In this document: positions 1 through 15,000 of the stretch, piece after piece
Position numbering within the stretch: the stretch's first letter is position 1
Layout of the letters: each line of letters opens with the position of its first letter
NCBI GenBank assembly: GCA_001598975.1
Contig: BBXU01000203.1
Location: 62,001-126,000, forward strand
Reading direction: 5' to 3'
Source of the DNA: Parachlorella kessleri
Lineage: Eukaryota; Chlorophyta; Trebouxiophyceae; Chlorellales; Chlorellaceae
DNA: 64,000 bases
Translations under genes and position numbers: made by a program
The notes under the pieces: model-generated
What the model was told of the DNA's origin: nothing
The model's database searches: none
Seen by the model: the letters and a program-made list of their open reading frames with translations, nothing else

Positions 1-3000
1 CCGCAGGCTTGTCTTCCCATGAGTTGTCTGCGGTACAGCTGCACGGCACGGGCACCTCCCTGGGTGACCCCATCGAGGTTGGCGCCCTGGCAGCCGTGCT
101 CTCAGACGGCTGGGCCAGGCGGGACCTTCCCCTAACACTCACAGCCGGCAAGTCCCTCATTGGCCACTCAGAGCCTGCCGCTGGTGTCATGGGCATTGCC
201 CATGCTCATATGGCTGTGTCCCTGTCGGCCTCCCTCCCCATGCTCCACCTCTCCTCTATTAACCCTTACATAGCTCCAGCCGTCCAGCAGGGGCAGTGGA
301 GCCTCCCTCGCCAGCCAGGAGCGCTCCCAGCAGCCTCAGTGGGTGGTGCACTGTGCAGCGGCATCAGCTCCTTCGCCTTCCAGGGCACCAACGCTCATGC
401 CCTGCTGCAGCAGGGCCCCAGGCCAAGCGGCCTGGCTAGGCCTGCTGCCATCTCCTGGCAGCGAAGCCGCTACTGGGTCGCCCCACCCATGTTTGACCTG
501 TCAGGGCCAATCCATGCTAGCCCTCAGCTGGTGCGGGTTACCGTGGACCTGCAGCACCCACGTACAGCCTTCCTGAAAGAGATTGCCTTCCAGGGCCTGC
601 CTGTCTTGACCTTTGGAACAGTGCTGGAGCTGGCAGCGGATGCCATTATCCAGCTTGGCCCAGGCAGTGGCAGTGCGAGCAGCGTGCTGCACTCTTTGGT
701 GGCCATGCCTGTAGGCCTGAGCAGTGGCAGCAGCGTTGCTGCCTCCTACCTTCAGTGGTCTGTGCAGCCCAAGCAGGGAGCCTTCGAGCTAGCCTTCCAC
801 AAAGACAGCTACTCCACTGGCTGTGGCTTCTGCCGCTTCAGTCAGCACACTGTGTTGCCACCTGCTACCCTGGCTTCTCACAGCAGGGGTGGCTCTGTAG
901 CCTGGCTCACGCAGCTGACACCGCAGCAGCAGGTGGTAAGCACCCTTGCAGAGGTGCAGGAGGGTCATTATAGTGGTTTGCAGACTGCTGCTGCCGGCCC
1001 GACTGCAGTCGACGCAGCACTACAACTGCAGCCTGCCCAGCTGCCAACTGCGGCCGAGGCAGTGCTCATCAGCAGTGGGGAAGGTGACGCTGTCAAGTAT
1101 GCAGCCGTCGCTGGACATTGGCACGACGACAGCGCTGTAGCTGTTCAGGCTGCATCTGGCAGCTTGCTTGTCGAGCTTGTGGGGGTTGGGAAGGATGCCA
1201 AGGGCCCCACACCAAGACCTGCTGTCGTTGCTGCAGCAGCTAGTAGCCAGCAGGCTGCCGAGCCAGACAAACTGCTTTATAGCACATTGTGGCTTGCCTC
1301 TGCACCCTCACACCCCATTGTCCACCAGCAGGAAGCCATGATCGTGCCAGCAGGCAGCCAAGCGGCCAGCGTAGCCCAAGCCTTGTCTGCCCTGCAGCAT
1401 GCAGTGTCTTCCTCCGCTCGTGGCGTTGCAGCAACCATTGCAAGCAGTCCGCTGCCCGCTGCTTCTCCCGTCCCTGCCATAGGCTGGCATTTGCAGCAGT
1501 CAGCAGCTGCTGTTGGCGGCCTGCTGAAGGCCCTTGCCCAAGAGGTACCAGCCTTGGCGGTTGCCACAACCCATCTGCCTGCAGCCAGGTCCCCATGGAC
1601 GCTGACTCTGGCGGCCTCTCCTGGTGGCATTGAGAGTGATGCCCATGGCACTGCTGTGGAGGGTGGCATGCAGTATGTGCCACGCCTCTTGGCCCTGCCT
1701 GACAGCACAGCAGCGCCAGCCACTGCCGTTACTGCTCCCTCTTTCACGGGCAGCTTTGCTGTCACTGGTGGCTCGGGGGTACTGGCAGGCTATGTGGCCC
1801 ACTGGCTCATGCAGCATGGAGCCATCGCAATCCACCTATGCAGCCGCAGTGGGGCGATGGAGGGCAGTGTGCTGCTGCAAGCACCTCCAGGAGTGATGGT
1901 TTCTGGGCACAAAGCAGATGGGGCTCAGCTAGCGGATGTGGCAGGCCTGGTGGATAGCCTCTCAGCTGCCCCGCTGGCCGGGACCATCCATGCCGGTGGT
2001 GTTTTGGCAGACGCGACCTTCGCTAAGCAGACCGCAGCCAGCTTGCGGCAGGTGAGCTGGCATGTAGCAAGCAATGGTGCAACCTCCTTTCTTTGGGGTT
2101 TGGCATGTGTTTCTACCAGGGGTCCCGAAAGGCTGCAGTAAGAGCACCTTTCAATGTGAACTCCATGTACTCCCCGACAAGGACCCTCACCGTTAAAAAT
2201 GCAGGTTTCTGCGCCCAAGATAGCCGCTGTTGAGCGCTTCACAGCTGCCTTTGCCAGCCAGCCGCTTCAGGTGGAGCTGCTGTTCTCTTCAGTGGCCTCC
2301 CTGCTGGGCTCCCCTGGTCAGGCTAACTACAGTGCCGCTAACGCAGCGCTTGATGCGTGGACCATCTATGCTCGGTCAAAGGTATGATCCTGGTGGTGGA
2401 CCATTGTATGAAGCGCAGCTATTGCTTTGCACGACCTGGTGAAGCATCATCACTGCTGTGCGCAAGTATGCCTGCAGCCTGAGCTGTGGCAAATCACCAA
2501 GCGAGCTACATGTGTTTGCCCTCTTGCAGGGCATGAGAAGTTTCGCACTTCAGTGGGGCGCCTGGGCAGGCGCTGGCATGGCCTCACGCGACGCCTCCAC
2601 TGCCGCTCGCTTGGAGCGCATGGGCATGGGCATGATACCGGTAGCCAGCGGGCTTACAGCACTGTTAACAGCCCTCAGTGGCCACGTGGCAGTGCTTGCT
2701 GCTGTGCCCTTCAAGTGGCCTCAGTTCCTGCAAAGCAGCAAGGCACCCCACCTGCAGCTCTTTACGGAGCATGCCACTCAGGGAGCTTCCTCAGCAGTCT
2801 CCACCTCAGCGTCTGCAGCAGCGGCAGCAGGTTCCGGAGTGACTGTGGATACCAGTGCCATTGAGCAAGTGGTGCACGATGCAGTCAAACAGATCCTGGG
2901 AACCTCCGTGGCTACCTCGGAGCCCCTCATGGCAGCCGGCCTGGACTCCCTGGGCTCAGTGGAGCTGCGCAACTCCCTGGAGAGCTCCCTGGGCATGCAG

Positions 3001-3065
3001 CTGCCCTCCACCCTCACCTTCGACTACCCCACCATCGCTGCTATGACTGAGTTCCTTGTCAGCAA
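1..3065 (+). other. PKS module 1: (KS C-terminus)-DH*-KR-ACP
   Basis: Exons are 1-2051, 2205-2381 and the first part of 2530-4081. The window opens inside a KS: the HGTGT histidine (near 43-57) and GHSEPAAG (near 162) are present and the domain ends at [10 protein letters not shown] (near 380-410). A DH-like region follows (about 500-1250), but the usual HxxxGxxxxP is replaced by a stretch reading [13 protein letters not shown], so the catalytic His is absent. A degenerate linker follows with no ER. The KR (about 1740-2740) has TGGSGVLA instead of the usual TGGxGxLG, but keeps the Ser and Tyr in [19 protein letters not shown]. The ACP (about 2850-3065) carries AAGLDSLGS. The expected outcome is a beta-hydroxy unit. 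Confidence 0.85.
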
Positions 3066-6000
3066 GCTGGGGGCTGCAGCTGCTTCCCTGGGGCCTGCCA
3101 CTACCGCAACACAGGGCTTGCCCCAGCTAGGCCTACTTAGCATGCTTCCTTCCCATGGGCTAGGTGCGCTGGATGACACAGGCGCAGCAGGCACAGCAGC
3201 AACAATCCTAGCTACAGCGTGGCGCAGCCCTCAAAGTGCCCTTAGCTTCTCTGCTCCGCTGGATGCCGTTCAGCGGGTGCCCTTCGAACGGTGGGACATT
3301 GAGGTGGACCCACTGGCAGCACGCTTTGGTGCCTACCTGCCCAGCGTGGCAGAGTTTGACGCTGCCTGCTTTGCCACAGCTGACGCTGAGGCAGCCCTCA
3401 TGGACCCTCAGCAACGCCTCCTGCTAGAGACAGTGGCCGAGCTGGTGGTAGCCCTTCCAGCAGAGGCAGTGCCTCACAGGTCCAGAGGCATCTATGTAGG
3501 CATTGCCAGCTCAGACTACGGCAGCCTGGTGGCTCAAACCACTGACAAGGGTGCCTTCCATGCCACCTCCAATGCCATCTCGGTTGCCTGCGGCCGGCTC
3601 TCATACACGTTTGGCTTCCGGGGGCCCAGCGTGAGCATAGACACAGCGTGCTCAGCGTCGCTGGTGGGCATGCACCTGGCGGCTAAGGGCCTACTACTGG
3701 GGGAGACACAGCTGTCTTATGCCAGCGGGGTTCACCTCCAATGCACCCCTAGCTCTACTTCCTACGTTTGGGCAGCCAGCATGCTATCTCCCAATGGCAG
3801 GTGCCGGGCACTTGATGCCTCAGCGGATGGCTACGTGCGTGGGGAGACGTGCATCAGCGTGCTCCTGGCACGGCAGGACAGTGCAGAGGCCATCCTGCCA
3901 GCTGACGGTTCCTCCCCTGGCCAGCGGCTTGTGGTTTTAGGCAGTGCAGTCAACCAGGATGGGCGATCTAGCTCTCTGACAGCTCCCAATGGGCCGGCAC
4001 AGCAGGAGGTTATCAGGGCAGCGCTCACACAGCAGGCAGTGCAGCCGACAGATGTGGACGGAGTCTCCATGCACGGCACAGGTGAGGGCTAGCCACCGAG
4101 TCTACTTGCGGATCAAGTGCTCTGGATTGTGTAGGTAGGTTCCTTGGTATCTTCTATGATACACTGGAAACAGCATGGCGTACCATGCAGCATGCCGACA
4201 CCTTTAGCTTGCGTTCCCAACATCAACACCTCCTCTTCTCTCCATGCAGGCACTTCCCTGGGTGACCCCATCGAGGTTGGAGCCGCCTTGGCAGTGCTTG
4301 GCGAGCGCCCTCGTCAGCAGCCCCTTACCATGCTGGCCAGCAAGAGCTGGATCGGCCATGCTGAGCCTGCTGCCGGCCTGGCTGGACTCATCTTCGCCGA
4401 GCATGCGGCTTGTCAACGAGTTGCTCTCCCTATTATGCACCTGGCCCTGGTGAACCCATACGTGGGCTCCACCTTGGATCAGAACCCCCATGCAGCGGTC
4501 CTGCTGCCCAAGCAAGGGTCAGCAATGGCCAGGGGTAGCGCTGGCTCCCAGCCCGTCCACAGCATTCTGGGCGTCAGCGCCTTTGCATTCATGGGCACCA
4601 ATGCCCATGCCTTGGTGTCCGTCAGCAGTGCTGGCATTGGCGAGAGCACTCTCCAGAGCCATGTGCCACTGCTCTGGCGCATGAAGCGGCACTTCGTACT
4701 GCCAGAAGCGGGTCTGCTGCTGCGTGGAGCACGTGTACTGCAGCAGGCACCGCTAGGGCAGCGGCAGGTGCTGCTCCAGGCAGACTTGGCAGCTGCTCAG
4801 CTGGCGTTCCTGTGGGGACACCAGGTCCTGGGCAAGGCTATTTTCCCAGGTGCGCTGGCCCATGCTTTAACACCACATCTTAAGCTTGCATGGTGTAGCC
4901 ACAGAGCTCCTGCATACGTCAGGCACTAAAGCCCCACATGCATGCCAGCGCGGAAGCGCCTCCCTCCACATCCTTGAGGGGCATCAGTACAGTAAAGTCC
5001 TTGACAAGCTCATGGTCTGTCGGCGTGCAGGCGCTGGCTACTTTGAGATGGGCAGTGCGGCCCGCAGGACACTCCTCCCAGATTCTACCGTGGCCCACCA
5101 GGCTCTCCTTACCTCCCTCGCCATCCCGGCTCCACTCATGCTGCCAGACCTGAAGCAGGGCCAAAGTGCCTTGCTCAACTGCACTGTTACCACCAGCAAT
5201 GGCCAGCTGGAGTTCAGCTCGCTCACAGCGGCAGGCAGCAAGGCTGTGCATGTCACGGCCTCAGCAGCCTCCCTCCGCCCCGCCCGCCAGCAGCAGCCTG
5301 CCTCTCTGGCTCCCACCAGCAGGGTCGGCAGCAGCCTGCTGCCAGTCCTGCCTTCTGCTGCGGCCAGGGCAGCTGCAGTTGGACGGCTACAGGCACAGGG
5401 CGTGCGCTCTGGCTTCTGGCTGGACCCCTCTGCCTTTGACTGCTTCCTGCAGCTGGGACAGGTGCTCATGGGCACACACAACACTGAGGTGTTTGTGCCT
5501 GCTGGCCTTGGCGCCCTGCGCGTGGCAGCCAAGCTGGAAGCACCCACCGCATGGGCCTCTGTGCTGCCAGTGGGCGAGGAGGCTGCCCCTGTCAGTGACT
5601 TCCAGCTAGCTTCAGCTGCGGCATCGCCAGTATGCAGCATCTCTGCGCTGGTGGCTAAGAGCATGGGCAAGGCTCAGCCTGCGGCGGCCGCTGCGAGCAA
5701 GGTTGCACTTGCAGCTCCGGTGGAGTGCCTGTATGATGTGGCTTGGCAAGCCAGCACCAGCGTGCTGCACAGTGCGCCAGCCTCTGGCACTAGCCTGTGG
5801 GAGCTCCCCAGTTCGCAGGGCATGCAGCCAGCCACCGTGGCAGCCGGAGCCATTGCAGCTGTCCAGCAGCTGCTTAAGGCTTCCACCCAGGGGCTGGCAG
5901 TGCAGCTGCAGTCAGGCGGAGCAGCGCTCCTGCATCTGCAGCTGCCTCACGGTGCCTCTTCCAACCCTGCTACTGCAGCCCTGTCTGGCTTAATCCGAAC

Positions 6001-9000
6001 CCTGAACCAGGAGTGCCCTCAGCACAGCTGGAGCGCAGCAGACATGGATCGCTGCGCTGCCCTATCCTCCACTGCAGCTGCACGGCTCTTGGGGCTGGAA
6101 ACTCTCCCTGCTGCTGATGCGTTTGGGCTGGCTGCCCGCGGCAATGCCATGCTGGCACCTCGCCTGCTAAAGAGCCTGGCAAGGGAAGAGCTGCCAGCCT
6201 ATCACCTCATGTCCATGACTCGAGGTAGCTTGAACAGCCTGGTACCAATGCCAGTTGATGTCGCCTGCCAGCTAGGGCCAGACCAGCTGATGCTAGCAGT
6301 CAAGTCAGTGGGCCTGAACTTTAGGGATGTGCTGAATGTGCTGGGCATGTACCCAGGAGACCCCGGCCCGCCCGGCGGCGACTGCGCAGGCATCGTCCTT
6401 CGCGGCAGCGTCATGCATGGTGACACTTTCGTGGCCGGGCCTGGGGAGGCAGTATTTGGCCTGGCAGCTGGCAGCCTGGGCAGTCATGTGGCAACATCCA
6501 GCCAGACGGTGGTTCCCATGCCAACTTCTGTGACATTTGAGGAGGCAGCCACCATGCCCACTGTGTTCATCACTGTGGACACAGCCCTGAACGGCATTGC
6601 TGCCATACAGCGGGGGCAGCGGGCGCTGGTGCATGCTGCGGCTGGTGGCGTGGGCCTTGCAGCCATGCAGGTGCGCTACTACCCTCACCTGACCTTCCTC
6701 AAGAAACCCTCGCATTGTAATGGGACAAGAGCGGATGCTGTAGATGTGACGCTGCAGCAACATGACACATGACTGCTGTCATTCCTTTGGCTTGGTGCGC
6801 TGCAGGTGATACATGCCGCTGGGTCTGTGGCTGTGGCCACTGCTGGTGGCTCCATGAAGCGCGCCCTGCTGCGCACATTGGGGGTGCAGACGGTGGTCGG
6901 CTCCCGTGACACCATATTTGCTGAGGAAATAGCTATTGAGGTGAGAAACCTTGACCCAGGCTGCGGCACCCACCAAGCAGCTAGGTGCTGACTAGGTTGG
7001 CTCGCTGCTGTCCTGTCTAGCGAGAAGAATCAAACTGAAATGTTTCTCAGGGATGGTGCCTCTGTTACCTCGATCAAGTAAACCTGTCCCGCTGTTGGTG
7101 CAGGGCGGCGTGGATGTAGTGCTGAACACACTGACCTCGAGCGGCATGGTGCCTGCCTCGCTGGCCGTGCTCACTCCTGGAGCCCATTTTGTGGAGATTA
7201 GCAAGAGGGACATCTGGAGCGCTGCCCGCATGGTGCAAGGTGGGAAATACTGCCCACTTTGCACGGGATGCAGTGGTGCATGCCTGCACTTGCCATATTA
7301 AGTGGTCGAACTGTAGAGCCGTCAGAGTGCAGCCTAGCACTCACCCCTAGCTCCCTCAATGCCTGGCTGCAGAACGTCCCGATGTCCGTTACAATCTCCT
7401 GGCAGTCGATTTCATGTCGTACGAGGGCATGCATAATGCCCTCATGCGCATCAGCCAAGGCCTGAGCCGTGGTCATCTCAAGCCGCTCCCCACCGTTGTC
7501 CAAGACCTGTCTGCTGTGGCAGCAGCCCTCCGGCTGATGTCGCAGGCCCGCCACGTGGGCAAGGTGGTTGTGAGTCCACAGCCACACCTGAAGGAGGCCG
7601 CTGTTGAGGGCCGCTTCCTAGTGACTGGCGGCGTGGGTGCCCTGGGCACCCTTGTCTCACAGGTGGGCAGTTTTGACTAGGCTCTTTAACATGCATTGTG
7701 TCCCTGGTCCATCTCACTCTGTATGCATAGTACATGGCATATACATTACACTACAAATCATGTGGACACAAACTAATTCCATTTTATCTGTGCGTGTCCT
7801 GAGAGTGTTCGCAAGTGTCGGGCTGTTGACTTGCTACCCTTCCCTCCTGATCGCAGTGGCTCCTCCAGCAGCAGCTTCAGCACCTGACGCTAGTCAGCCG
7901 CACCGGCCTCTTCACCCCTGACAGCCAGATCCTCTTGACAACAGCCGCCTCGGCCGCTGCCGTAACCCTCAGCAAGTGCGACGCCGGGTACCAGGCAGAC
8001 GTCGCTGCTGCTGTGTGTGAGACCGCTGGGCCTCACATGGCAGGGCTGATGCATGCTGGCGGTGTGCTGGCAGATGCCACAGTGGCCAACCAGACTGCTG
8101 CTGGCATCAAGGCAGTGTTTGCTCCCAAGGCAAATGCCTTCACCCACCTGCACGGCAGCCTGGGCGGGCAGCCCCTGGAAAGCAGCGTCCTCTTCTCTTC
8201 AGTAGCTGCCCTGCTAGGCTCTGTAGGCCAGCTTAACTACAGCATCGCCAACTCCTGGCTGGATGCGGCAGCAAGCGCGCAGCAGGCAGCGGGCGCAGCG
8301 GTGCTCAGCGTGCAGTTTGGCGCCTGGAAGGGTGCTGGCATGGCCGCTGCCAGCGCCAGTAAGATGGAGGCATTGGGCCTTGGGGCTCTCACAGCCACCA
8401 GCGGGCTCGCAGCGTTGCAAGGCCTGCTGCAAGCATCAGCTGCCCAGCCAGTGGCTGCACAAGTGGCTATGACGCCGGTCAACTGGCCCGCCTTCCTGCA
8501 GGGCGTGCCCAGCGTGCCACCATACTTTGCGGAGTTTGCCCATCATAAGGTAACCAGCGAGCAGCAGGCAGCGCCAGCAGCTGCAGCAGCGGCGGCGACT
8601 GGGGCAGCTGCCAGCAGCGGCTCTCCTTTGACAGGCATGGACGCGGAGCAGAGGCTGGAGTACCTGCTTGCAGAGGTTGAGTCGGCTGCCAAGGGCATTA
8701 TTGGTGGCTCTGTGTCCCAGAATGAGCCCCTCATGGCAGCAGGCCTGGACTCCCTGGGTGCTGTGGAGCTGCGCAATGCCCTGGAGACCCGCCTGGGCAT
8801 GCAGCTGCCCTCCACCTTGGTCTTTGACTACCCCACTATCGCTGCCATCGCCGCCTTCGTCAGTGACAGTCTCGCCCCTGCTGTCGCGGCTTCCCCTGCA
8901 GCTGCAGCCTTTGGCAACGGCACTGACATGCAGCAGGCCGGTGGCGACCTGGACCTCGCTGCTATTAGTCAGCCAGCCCTAGTGGTCACTGGCATTGCCA

Positions 9001-12000
9001 CCCGCTCACCCCTTGGGGCCCTGGAGCTACCAACTCTTGTGGATGCTATGGGTGCCATCCCTGTCTCCCGCTGGGATGCCGAGCTTCAGCTCACCCAGGA
9101 CATGCCAGCACGCTTTGGTGGCTTCATGTTGCAACCGTATGTCTTTGACGCTGCGGCTTTCAGCATCACTGGCACTGAGGCGGGCCTAATGGACCCACAG
9201 CAGCGGATGCTGCTGGAATGCACGGAGGAGGCCCTCACCTCCGCACAGCTCAGCGTGCTGGGCAGCATTGCAGGTAAAGAGCCCACCTTGTGTGCAGTTT
9301 TATCACGCTTGCGTATGCCTCTGCCAAAGTGCTTGGACAGCAAAAGCTTGCGTGCGTGCACTGTGTAGCTGCACCTTGGCAGCGTCGGCCATGGAGATAT
9401 CACAACAAGACTAAAATTCTGTGGCAGTTCATTTGCTTGCCTTACCAGCCGCTGTTGTATATCATCTGCAGTGAGCGAGGGGGTGGGAGTGTTTGTGGGC
9501 ATCTCCAGCCCTGACTATGCCGACCTAGCCAAGACCCACAGTGAGATCAGCGCCTACAGCGCCACAGGTGAGAGTTGTGGCTGTCCCACAAGGGGCATGC
9601 TGAAGTGGAGCGAACCCATCTTCTAGTGCGGCAGGGATGAAACAAACAGATATTTGCGAAGCATCAGCGGAAGAAGCCAGAGGAGGGGGTTACAGCGCCC
9701 TGGTGCCTTGATTTGTTCCTATGCACATGCTGTGTTGCAGGATCTGCTCTCAGCGTTGCCGCTGGGCGCATCTCTTACCTCTATGGCTTCAAGGGCCCTA
9801 GCATCGCCGTAGACACGGCCTGCTCCTCCTCCCTGGTTGGCACCCACATGGCCAGGGTCAGCATGGTCCAAGGCGGATGCAACACTGCCGCAACTGCCGG
9901 TGAGCCACCAGGATCCCAAAAACAGGTTATTGTGTGTAGCTTCTTCGACTGTTGGTCTGTGATGGCTGTTGCGTTGTGCAAAGCAGTTGCCAAAGCTTGT
10001 GAGATTTGCTTCTGCTTGATAGCCAGTGTCAGGTACAGATGTACTTTTGCAAACAGTACGCTCTCTTAAGCACTCTGCAGGTGTGAAGCTCATACTGACT
10101 CCCCATTTGTCAGCCATGTTCAACCGCGCTGGCATGCTCTGTGTCGACGGCCGCTGCAAGTCCCTGGATGCCGGCGCTGATGGCTATGTGCGCGGCGAAG
10201 CCTGCGTCTCTCTAGTACTGCAGCTCACTGGTAGCGGTGCTACCAGTGGTGAGGTCCTGTGCACCCTTCAAGGTTCTGCTGTGAACCAGGATGGGAGGTC
10301 CAGCACCCTCACAGCACCCAACGGCCCAGCACAGCAGACAGCCGTGCGGCTGGCACTGCAGTCGGGAAGCTTGGCAGCCCAAGACCTGGGCATGGTGCAG
10401 CTGCATGGCACTGGCACTCCGCTTGGCGACCCCATCGAAGTAGGAGCCCTGACCGCAGTGCTGGGAGGCAGCGGTTGTGAGCGTGTTGTTCTGGCAGCTG
10501 GCAAGACAAGCGTTGGCCACACTGAGCCTGCGGCTGGGCTGGTGGGTGTGACTCATGCAGCTGCGGCCCTGGTCAGCGGCGTCATGCAGCCGCTGCTCCA
10601 CCTACGCCAGGTAAGCGTGGCGGAGCCTGGTTTGATCCCGGCAGCAGTAAGCCTGATTGGCAGCCCTCTCAGAGGCTAAGGAAGGATCTGCAACCAGCAT
10701 GCGCACGGCAGTACGCAGAACCGAAATTGCTTACTTTATGTCATGGTCACAAGCGCAGTCAGCCTAACGCACTGTGTACCATGCAGGTCAACCCGTACAT
10801 GGAGGGAAGCCTTGCCGCTCGGCCTGGCCTCTTCGCCATGCCCAAGCAGCCCGTAGGCACCACCATCAGCCATTCCTTCTCTTCTGGCGTCAGCTCCTTC
10901 GCCTTCCAGGGCACCAACGCCCATATCATCCTGGGTTCCCAGCCATCCAGTGGGGATGGCAGCAGCAGCTCCCCAGCAATGCCCGCCTGGCAGCGGCAGT
11001 ACATCAACGTGCTGCCTCCCATGCACCCACAGCTGTCCTGCTGCAGCCCCGCTGGTGCAGCCAAGGCAACCACGGTCCGCTTTGACATGCGGCTCGGCCA
11101 CCCAGCACTCTCCTTCTTCTGTGACCACCAGGTCTCATCCAAGATCATCTTCCCAGGGGCTGGCTACCTAGAGCTGGTGGCAGCAGTGGGTAACGCCCAG
11201 CTGGCCGGCAACGCAGCCTCCATGGCCGCTGTAGGCACTGCCATAGCTGCACCACTCATCCTGCCTCCTCTGGCAGGAAGCTCTGACCTGCTGGCGGTTA
11301 CGCTGCGGGCAGAGGTGCAGTGTGCCAGTGGGGCAGCTAGCCTTATGTCAGGCAGCACCACCCACGTCACCACCAGCTACGCCCACTTGCTGGGAGCCAA
11401 GCCCCACACCGCTGGTGCTGTTGCCTCCACTGAGCGGCTGGCAGCCGAGTGCAGCACACCCCTGAACACTGTGTATGTCTATGAGCAGCTGGCAGCTGGC
11501 GGCCTACAGTATGGCCCCGCCTTCCGCCTGCTGCGCTGCGTCAAGCAGGGCAGGGACAGCGCTGCAGCCAGGCTCCGGCAGCAGCCACAGCAGGCGCCAG
11601 CTGGCTTCCTCATGGACCCAGCAGTGCTGGACAACTGCCTCCAGCTGGGAGGCATGGTCCCTCTGCAGCAGCAGGCAGCAGCCTCAGGTGCTACCTACAT
11701 CCCAGCCAGCCTGTCAGCGCTGTGCATCGGCAGCGCGGTCTGTGGCAGCGAAGGACTGGCTGTGGCACAAAGGCCTGGAGCCACCGCTGACAGCGACGTA
11801 GCGCTGGTTCGCAACCACATGATAGTTGGTGGCAAGGGCAGCATGTCTTGCCAGCTGGAGGGCTTAGAGAGCAGGTCTACCTCTGGCAGGGCTAAGGCTG
11901 GCTCAGCACAGGCAGCGGCGGCAAGCAAGGCCAAACACGACATGCTGTATGAGATCAGCTGGCTTGCAGCCGAAGCGCAATGGCAGCAGGGACAAGATTT

Positions 12001-15000
12001 GCATCAGCAGGGCAGCTCCAACGCTGCTGCAGGGACACTCGTGGTGCCAGCGAGTCACAGTCGTACCGCTGTGGCAGCTGCCGGCATTGCTGCTGTCCAG
12101 CATGCCCTGGCCACCAAGGTAACAGGGCTGGAGCTACAGACCTCTGGCCAGCAAATGGGCCACGCTTTGCCTGTTGCCAGCTCGGTAGCAGCAGCCAGCC
12201 AGCTGTGGGGCCTGCTGAGGACGGTAGCCCAGGAGTGCCCAGGGTTGGCACTCTCGGGCAGTGACCGTGCAGCCATGGCAACTGAGAGGAACGTTGCTGT
12301 GTCAGCCACGCTGCGGCTGGGTACCCCTCTGCAGCAGGGGCCCTTTGATGGGTATGGCAGCGCAGCGGCTGGTAGCACATTGTACCTGCCCTCCATGCAG
12401 CAGAGTGCAGCCAGGAGCATGGCAGAAGCCTTCCAGCTGCTGCCAATGCCCAGAGGCTCGCTCAACAGCCTGGCACCACAGCCAGTGGATGCCTCGGCTG
12501 TGAAGCCAGGGCAAGTGGTGGTAGCGGTCAAGGCAGTCGGCATCAACTTCAGGTACGGGTGTCTAAACTTCCATTTGGCTCACGGGCCTTTGCCTTGCAA
12601 ATGAGTGCCAGGTAGCGGTTGATGCATGCAATGAAAGCCAAGCACCTGTGCAGCTTTCCTGCCTGGGCATGCACAAGTGCCATCGTCCAGGTGCATGTGC
12701 TGTCAGAATGCCCGGTTCTGGCACTAGGTCTTGGTATCCAAGCCCTTCCCCTTCCACGCCCATGCAGGGACGTGCTGAATGTGCTGGGCATGTACCCAGG
12801 AGACCCCGGCCTGCCCGGCGGCGACTGCTCAGGCATCATCGTCCAGGCAGGCCCATCCATGGGCGGCAGCCCTGCCCTGGCGTTGGGCCAGCCAGTGTTT
12901 GGGCTAGCAGCTGGCTCACTGGGCTCCCATGTCCATGCCTCTGCTAAGACTGTGGTCCCCAAGCCAGCCTGCCTCAGCTTTGAGGCAGCAGCCACCATGC
13001 CCACTGTCTTCGTGACTGTGCATGCGGCTCTGGAGCAGGCGGCCGGCATGCAGCCCGGCCAGCGGGTGCTCGTGCACGCTGCTGCTGGCGGCGTAGGGCT
13101 GGCAGCGGTGCAAGCCATCCGGTCCGTAGGGGCAGTAGCGCTTGCTACCGCTGGCAGCAGCAACAAGCGGGCCCTGCTGCGCTCTCTGGGGGTGCGGCAG
13201 CTGAGGAGCTCTCGCGACTCAACCTATGCTGACACCTTTGCCCATTCGGATGGGGCCCACATTGTACTGAATACCCTCACCTCCAGCGGCATGGTGGCAG
13301 CCTCGCTGGCACTGCTGACGCGCGGAGGGCGGTTTGTGGAGATCAGCAAGAGGGACATCTGGAGTGGACAAGCCGTGGCGCAAGGTGAGCAGTGCTCCAC
13401 TCATCCCTATTTGAGCGGAGTCTGTGAAACAGATTGTGGGTACGGTGTGGTTTGTGCGCATGCCTGTGGTACCTCCCTGTCACATTTCTGGGCAACAACT
13501 TATCTTGCCCCTTTCTCCCACTTCTGCAGAGCGCCCCGACGTGCACTACTCCCTGGTGGCTGTGGACTTCATGTCAGAGGACGCCCTGCACGCTGCGCTG
13601 ACCCATGTTGCCGGCCTGGCAGCCTTTGGCGGGGTCCAGCCCCTGCCATTCATCCAGCACAGCATCAGTGAGGTGGCAGCAGCCTTGCGGCAGATGTCTC
13701 AGGCGCGCCATGTGGGCAAGGTGGTTGTGAGGGTGCCGGAGTCGGAGAAGGATGTGAAGCCGGCTGGTCATGTGCTCGTCACAGGTGAGAAACTGGAAGG
13801 GTTGCTCCATGGGGTCTTGTTCAGCATGCTGCTCCAGCCTCAATGGCAATTTAAGAAGAAGTTCCGAGTCCCGAGTAGTACTGCATCTACAAGAGTAACC
13901 AAGTTATCGTGAGCAATGCTGAGTCTCTGCCGCCACTCCTTCTGGGCAACATGGTTGCCAGCCTCATGGCTCAAGCATCACATAATGTGTTACCATCTAA
14001 TCCTTTTTTCACTAATCCTTTACTTGTCTGTTGCCGCAGGTGGCCTTGGGACCCTGGGCCAGCTGGTGACCAAGTGGCTGCAGCAGCAAGCTGTGGCTGA
14101 TATCCACCTGCTTGGCCGCTCAGGCTACACCTCGGCTGCAGACGCTGGCCTGCTCACAGCGCCTCACAACAGCGCTGCCATCACGGTCAGGAAGTCAGAC
14201 ATCTCCCTGCAAGAGGACCTTGCTGCAGTGCTGGGCGGCTACATCAGCACGCCTGCCAGCTGCCTGAGTGGCACACAGCTGCAAGGCATCCTCCATGCAA
14301 GCGGCGTGTTGGCAGACGCTACGGTAGCCAACCAGACGCTAGCGGGTATCCGCACAGTGTTTGGTCCCAAGGTTGTGCCTGTGGAGGCATGGAGGGGTCT
14401 CCTCTCAGCCCAGCCAGCGAGCCTGGAGGTGTTGTTCTCCTCGGTGGCATCGCTGTTGGGAGCCCCTGGCCAGTCCAACTACAGCATGGCCAATGCGGCA
14501 CTTGACTCCCTGGCTCAAACTGCCACCGCCGAGGTAAGCACCGCTTCCCTAAAGACTTGCATTGGGACGAACTTGCTTTGCAAGGCAGCACATGCTTTCG
14601 GAACCGTGGACTTAGTGTGTATCATGGAGTAGGGGGTTAGGGGCAGAACCATGCCCACCAACACAGAGCACTCCCTCTACTCCTCTGGGCAGTGCACGAA
14701 AGCCATTCGCTTTGCACCAACATCTATGCAGGGCACTTCTAGCGTCAGCTTGCAGTGGGGCGCCTGGGCTGGCGGCGGCATGGCCTCCAAGGAGACCTCA
14801 GCCAGGGTGGAGCGCATGGGCATGGGCATGGTGACCCCCTCCCAGGGTCTAGCTGCCTTGCAGGGGGCCCTGGTCGGCAGTGCCAGCCCTGTCCTGGGCG
14901 CCACTCCCTTCCTCTGGGACAAGTTCATGGCTCGGCTGCAGCATGCCACAACTCTCTTTGACAGCTTTGCCCACCTGGCTCCCTCAGCGGCTGGCAAGGT

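Noticed and set aside
1240..1835. Antisense ORFs opposite the PKS exons
   Set aside because: They are shadows of GC-rich coding sequence with no recognisable domain, and the plus-strand frame carries the PKS motifs.
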